Shown: positions 61,994 to 64,000 of the stretch, piece by piece | Layout of the letters: every line of letters begins with the position of its first letter | Numbering within the stretch: the stretch's first letter is position 1 | Origin: an uncultured Erythrobacter sp. | GTDB taxonomy: Bacteria > Pseudomonadota > Alphaproteobacteria > Sphingomonadales > Sphingomonadaceae | Reading direction: 5' to 3' | Length of the DNA: 64,000 nucleotides | Assembly (NCBI RefSeq): GCF_947502395.1 | Contig: NZ_CANMZM010000001.1 | Location: forward strand, 62,001-126,000 | Notes under the pieces: model-generated | Told to the model about the DNA's origin: nothing | Database searches by the model: none | The model's input: only the letters and a program-made list of their open reading frames with translations | Program-made: the position numbers and the translations under genes

Positions 61994-62617
61994 ATGAATA
62001 GAATGCACAGCCACAGTCACGGCGAATTTGACCCGGAGAATCCGTTGAACAAACCTGATGTACCAGAAGATGTGCAGGACGCGATCCGCACACTCCTGCG
62101 CTGGGCCGGTGATGATCCGGACCGCGAAGGCCTGCTCGACACACCCAAGCGGGTCGGTCGTGCATGGCTTGAATATTGCCGCGGCAATCAGGAAGATCCT
62201 TCGATCCATTTGGCCCGCATCTTTGAAGAGGTGGGCGGTTATGACGAGATCGTTCTTCTTAAGGACATTCCGTTCCAATCGCACTGCGAACATCACATGG
62301 CTCCGATCACGGGCAAGGCGCATATTGCCTATCTTCCTCACAAAAAGATCGTCGGCATCTCTAAGCTTGCCCGCGTGCTTCACGGATATGCCAACCGCCT
62401 GCAGGTTCAAGAGCGCCTGACCGCTGAGGTTGCAGAGTGCATTTGGAACAATCTTGATCCACGCGGTGTGGCGGTTGTGATTGAGGCAGAGCATGGCTGC
62501 ATGACCGGTCGCGGTGTGAAGGTGCATGAGGTGGAAATGCTTACCAGCCGTATGATGGGATGCTTTCTAGAAGACCCGGCGAGCCGGAAGGAAGTCCTCA
62601 GCCTGATGGGCTTTTGA
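61994..62617 (+). CDS. folE: GTP cyclohydrolase I
   Basis: First step of folate/tetrahydropterin synthesis: GTP to dihydroneopterin triphosphate. The 207 residues have the zinc ligands in SHCEHHMAPITGKAH and GCMTGRGV, plus IVGISKLARVLHGYANRLQ and QERLTAEVAECI. The N-terminus MNRMHSHSHGEF is unusually His-rich. AGAGG stands seven bases before the ATG. The 268 bases between the tRNA terminator and this gene show nothing I can name. Confidence 0.95.
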   Translation: MNRMHSHSHGEFDPENPLNKPDVPEDVQDAIRTLLRWAGDDPDREGLLDTPKRVGRAWLEYCRGNQEDPSIHLARIFEEVGGYDEIVLLKDIPFQSHCEHHMAPITGKAHIAYLPHKKIVGISKLARVLHGYANRLQVQERLTAEVAECIWNNLDPRGVAVVIEAEHGCMTGRGVKVHEVEMLTSRMMGCFLEDPASRKEVLSLMGF

Positions 62618-62650
62618 GCTTGCGGTAATTTGTCGCTAGGGGGGCGGGCC

Positions 62651-63085
62651 ATGACTGCTTCATCGCTTACCCCTGTCCTTTCGACTGCAGAATTGGCTGA
62701 GTTTTTCGCTCGGGCCTTCCCAAGCCTCGATCCTTCGACTCATGAGATTGAGACTATTGAGCCCGGCTTTGTCCGACTGCGACAGTCCGTTGAAGAGAAC
62801 ATGTTGCGTCCCGGGGGCATAGTGTCGGGTCCAACGCAAATGGGGGTGGTTGACCGCGCAGCCTATGCGGTGATCCTCGCCCATATCGGGATCGTCCCGA
62901 TGGCGGTCACCAGCAATCTCAATATGAGCTTTCTTCGCGCTGTCGAAGCACGCGACTTCTATGCCGATGCGCAATTGATCAAGCTTGGCCGTCGATTGGC
63001 CACGGTTGATGTGCGACTTTGGCAGGACGACACCGCGAAAATCGCGGCGCAGTCAACTGTGACTTACGCGTTGCCGGCAGAATAG
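62651..63085 (+). CDS. PaaI family thioesterase (hot-dog fold)
   Basis: A 144-residue hot-dog fold protein. The helix-containing block PGGIVSGPTQMGVVDRAAYA holds the usual Gly and the catalytic-type Asp, followed by the strand VTSNLNMSFLRAVEARDFYA. It probably hydrolyses acyl- or aryl-CoA thioesters. Purine-rich GGGGGGCGGG lies just before the ATG at 62651. It follows folE by 33 bases on the same strand. Confidence 0.85.
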   Translation: MTASSLTPVLSTAELAEFFARAFPSLDPSTHEIETIEPGFVRLRQSVEENMLRPGGIVSGPTQMGVVDRAAYAVILAHIGIVPMAVTSNLNMSFLRAVEARDFYADAQLIKLGRRLATVDVRLWQDDTAKIAAQSTVTYALPAE

Positions 63086-63130
63086 CGCGCGACGGGGAGT
63101 AACGCCTGCCCGCCACGCGCCCAAATTATA

Positions 63131-63610
63131 TCACATTTGGCCGAGCATATGCTCTGCGCTGGAGACTTTGAAGTCGCCTGGTGCTTCGACATTAAGCTGG
63201 GTCACCGTGCCGTCTTCGATCACCATCGAGAAACGTTGGCCGCGCTTACCCAAGCCAAAGCCTGAACCGTCCATGGTTAGGCCAACGGCTTCTACAAACT
63301 CGCCATTGCCGTCTGCGAGCATGGTGATATCGCCTGAGCCAGCGGCATCGTTCCATGCGCCCATCACGAAGGCATCGTTGACCGCAGTGCCGACAATCTC
63401 GTCAACGCCTTTGGCTTTGAGGTCTTCGGCCTTCTCAACAAAGCCAGGGAGGTGCTTGGCCGAGCAAGTCGGGGTGAATGCGCCGGGTACAGAGAATAAT
63501 GCCACTTTCTTGCCAGCAAAATACTCGGAAGCTTTGACAGGCTGCGGGCCTTTAGCGGTGGCTTTCACCATGTTCACGTCTGGCACTTTATCGCCAACCG
63601 AAATCGTCAT
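63131..63610 (-). CDS. Peroxiredoxin, Prx5 type
   Basis: A 159-residue thiol peroxidase with the peroxidatic Cys in SVPGAFTPTCSAKHLPGF near residue 49, its Thr in the PxxxTxxC motif and Arg in GKRGQRFSMVI. The Prx5/AhpE-like subfamily reduces hydrogen peroxide and alkyl peroxides, often with glutathione or thioredoxin, which fits gor and trxB in the window. GAGGAG precedes the ATG at good spacing. Confidence 0.94.
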   Translation of the reverse strand: MTISVGDKVPDVNMVKATAKGPQPVKASEYFAGKKVALFSVPGAFTPTCSAKHLPGFVEKAEDLKAKGVDEIVGTAVNDAFVMGAWNDAAGSGDITMLADGNGEFVEAVGLTMDGSGFGLGKRGQRFSMVIEDGTVTQLNVEAPGDFKVSSAEHMLGQM

Positions 63611-63824
63611 CGTAATCTCCTCAGGGACATGTGGACTCGTACCTAGCTGCGCCTGATGCAGCGGTTTCTCGACCGATATAGGGTCTTAAGGCTTGGTCAC
63701 AATGTCCGATTTTATCAGAGGGATGCTTGGTTTAAATCCCTTAACTCAAGATGTTGAAGTTCGCGTAAACTCGCTGAGCGAAGCTTAAGGGCGTGGTGGA
63801 ACACTTTGGCTTTTGGGGACACGC

Positions 63825-64000
63825 ATGAAAATCGACAATGAAACCGCGCTGGATCGGGGACTCTGGAACGCGATAAAATCAACGAGCACCGTTATTGCAG
63901 TGGCTCTTGGGACGGCTTTTGCCGCTGTTCCTGCACAAGCGGACAGCGGATTTGAGAACGCACATTCTCTTCGTAGTCTGGACATCATGCTGATGGTGAC
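63825..64000 (+). CDS. N-terminal part of an exported protein (3' end outside window)
   Basis: The first 58 codons only. MKIDNETALDRGLWNAIKST is followed by a hydrophobic helix (VIAVALGTAFAAV) and a likely cleavage after AQA, so it is probably secreted. The mature part begins DSGFENAHSLRSLDIML. GGGG stands about ten bases before the ATG. Family unknown. Confidence 0.65.
   Translation, partial: MKIDNETALDRGLWNAIKSTSTVIAVALGTAFAAVPAQADSGFENAHSLRSLDIMLMV

Noticed and set aside
63731-63746. TTAA repeats in TTTAAATCCCTTAAC as a CtrA site
   Set aside because: Half-site spacing is five bases rather than seven.

Overview
The window looks like a chromosomal segment of an alphaproteobacterium, most likely a sphingomonad of the Erythrobacter type. 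This is inferred from a C4-pathway 5-aminolevulinate synthase, an alphaproteobacterial carboxyspermidine route to spermidine, Flp-type pilins, TTAA-N7-TTAA (CtrA-like) boxes, a tRNA with encoded CCA, and dispersed short palindromes of the kinds common in sphingomonads. Gene density is high, overlapping start/stop codons are frequent, and no phage, CRISPR array, rRNA or classical insertion sequence was seen.

Layout. 1-4.7 kb: a trehalose-6-phosphate operon (otsB, a GH15 hydrolase, otsA) converging on a CheY-like regulator. 4.8-8.7 kb: tyrosine phosphatase, thioredoxin reductase, two tandem MAPEG proteins, a PLP dehydratase. 8.9-14.9 kb: polyamine genes (carboxynorspermidine synthase and decarboxylase, ornithine decarboxylase with a structured leader). 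The first two are split by a GxxExxY gene bracketed by 38-bp inverted repeats. 15-22 kb: GST, nitrilase, nitroreductase, a beta-barrel-type lipoprotein, a TauD dioxygenase, hemA, murI. 22-28.3 kb: plsY, a frameshifted dprA, a VWA protein, topA. 28.3-30.3 kb: small and hypothetical genes, including an unlisted 55-residue double-glycine-leader peptide. 30.3-38 kb: era-rnc-lepB, pgi, a GIY-YIG gene between inverted repeats, a DEAD-box helicase, a SIR2-like gene. 38-41.7 kb: gor, a DAO-type oxidoreductase, an SDR reductase. 41.7-51.4 kb: a complete propionyl-CoA to succinyl-CoA set (pccB, epimerase, enoyl-CoA hydratase-like gene, mutase, pccA) with bioB, which makes the biotin that the carboxylase needs. 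51.5-60.5 kb: a CPT-like kinase, a cyclase-type hydrolase, aroB/aroK, xerD, accA, an M48 protease. 60.5-64 kb: two Flp pilins, mutT, tRNA-Arg, folE, a thioesterase, a peroxiredoxin and a cut gene.

How they work together. ODC makes putrescine; the synthase and NspC convert it with aspartate semialdehyde to spermidine. PccAB, Mce and the B12-dependent mutase pass propionyl-CoA from odd-chain or branched-chain catabolism into the TCA cycle. TrxB, Gor, GST, MAPEG and peroxiredoxin form a redox and detoxification set. OtsA and OtsB make trehalose.

Most notable: a double-glycine peptide gene with a perfect leader pattern; an otsA whose only family-consistent start is ATA; two small nuclease-type genes each inside its own inverted-repeat pair; a 36-bp perfect alternating pyrimidine-purine tract in front of topA; a single-base frameshift cutting the winged-helix domain off DprA; a SIR2-like gene behind a 14-bp hairpin and a CtrA-like box; and an inverted-repeat pair that carries or abuts the ribosome binding sites of both murI and plsY.
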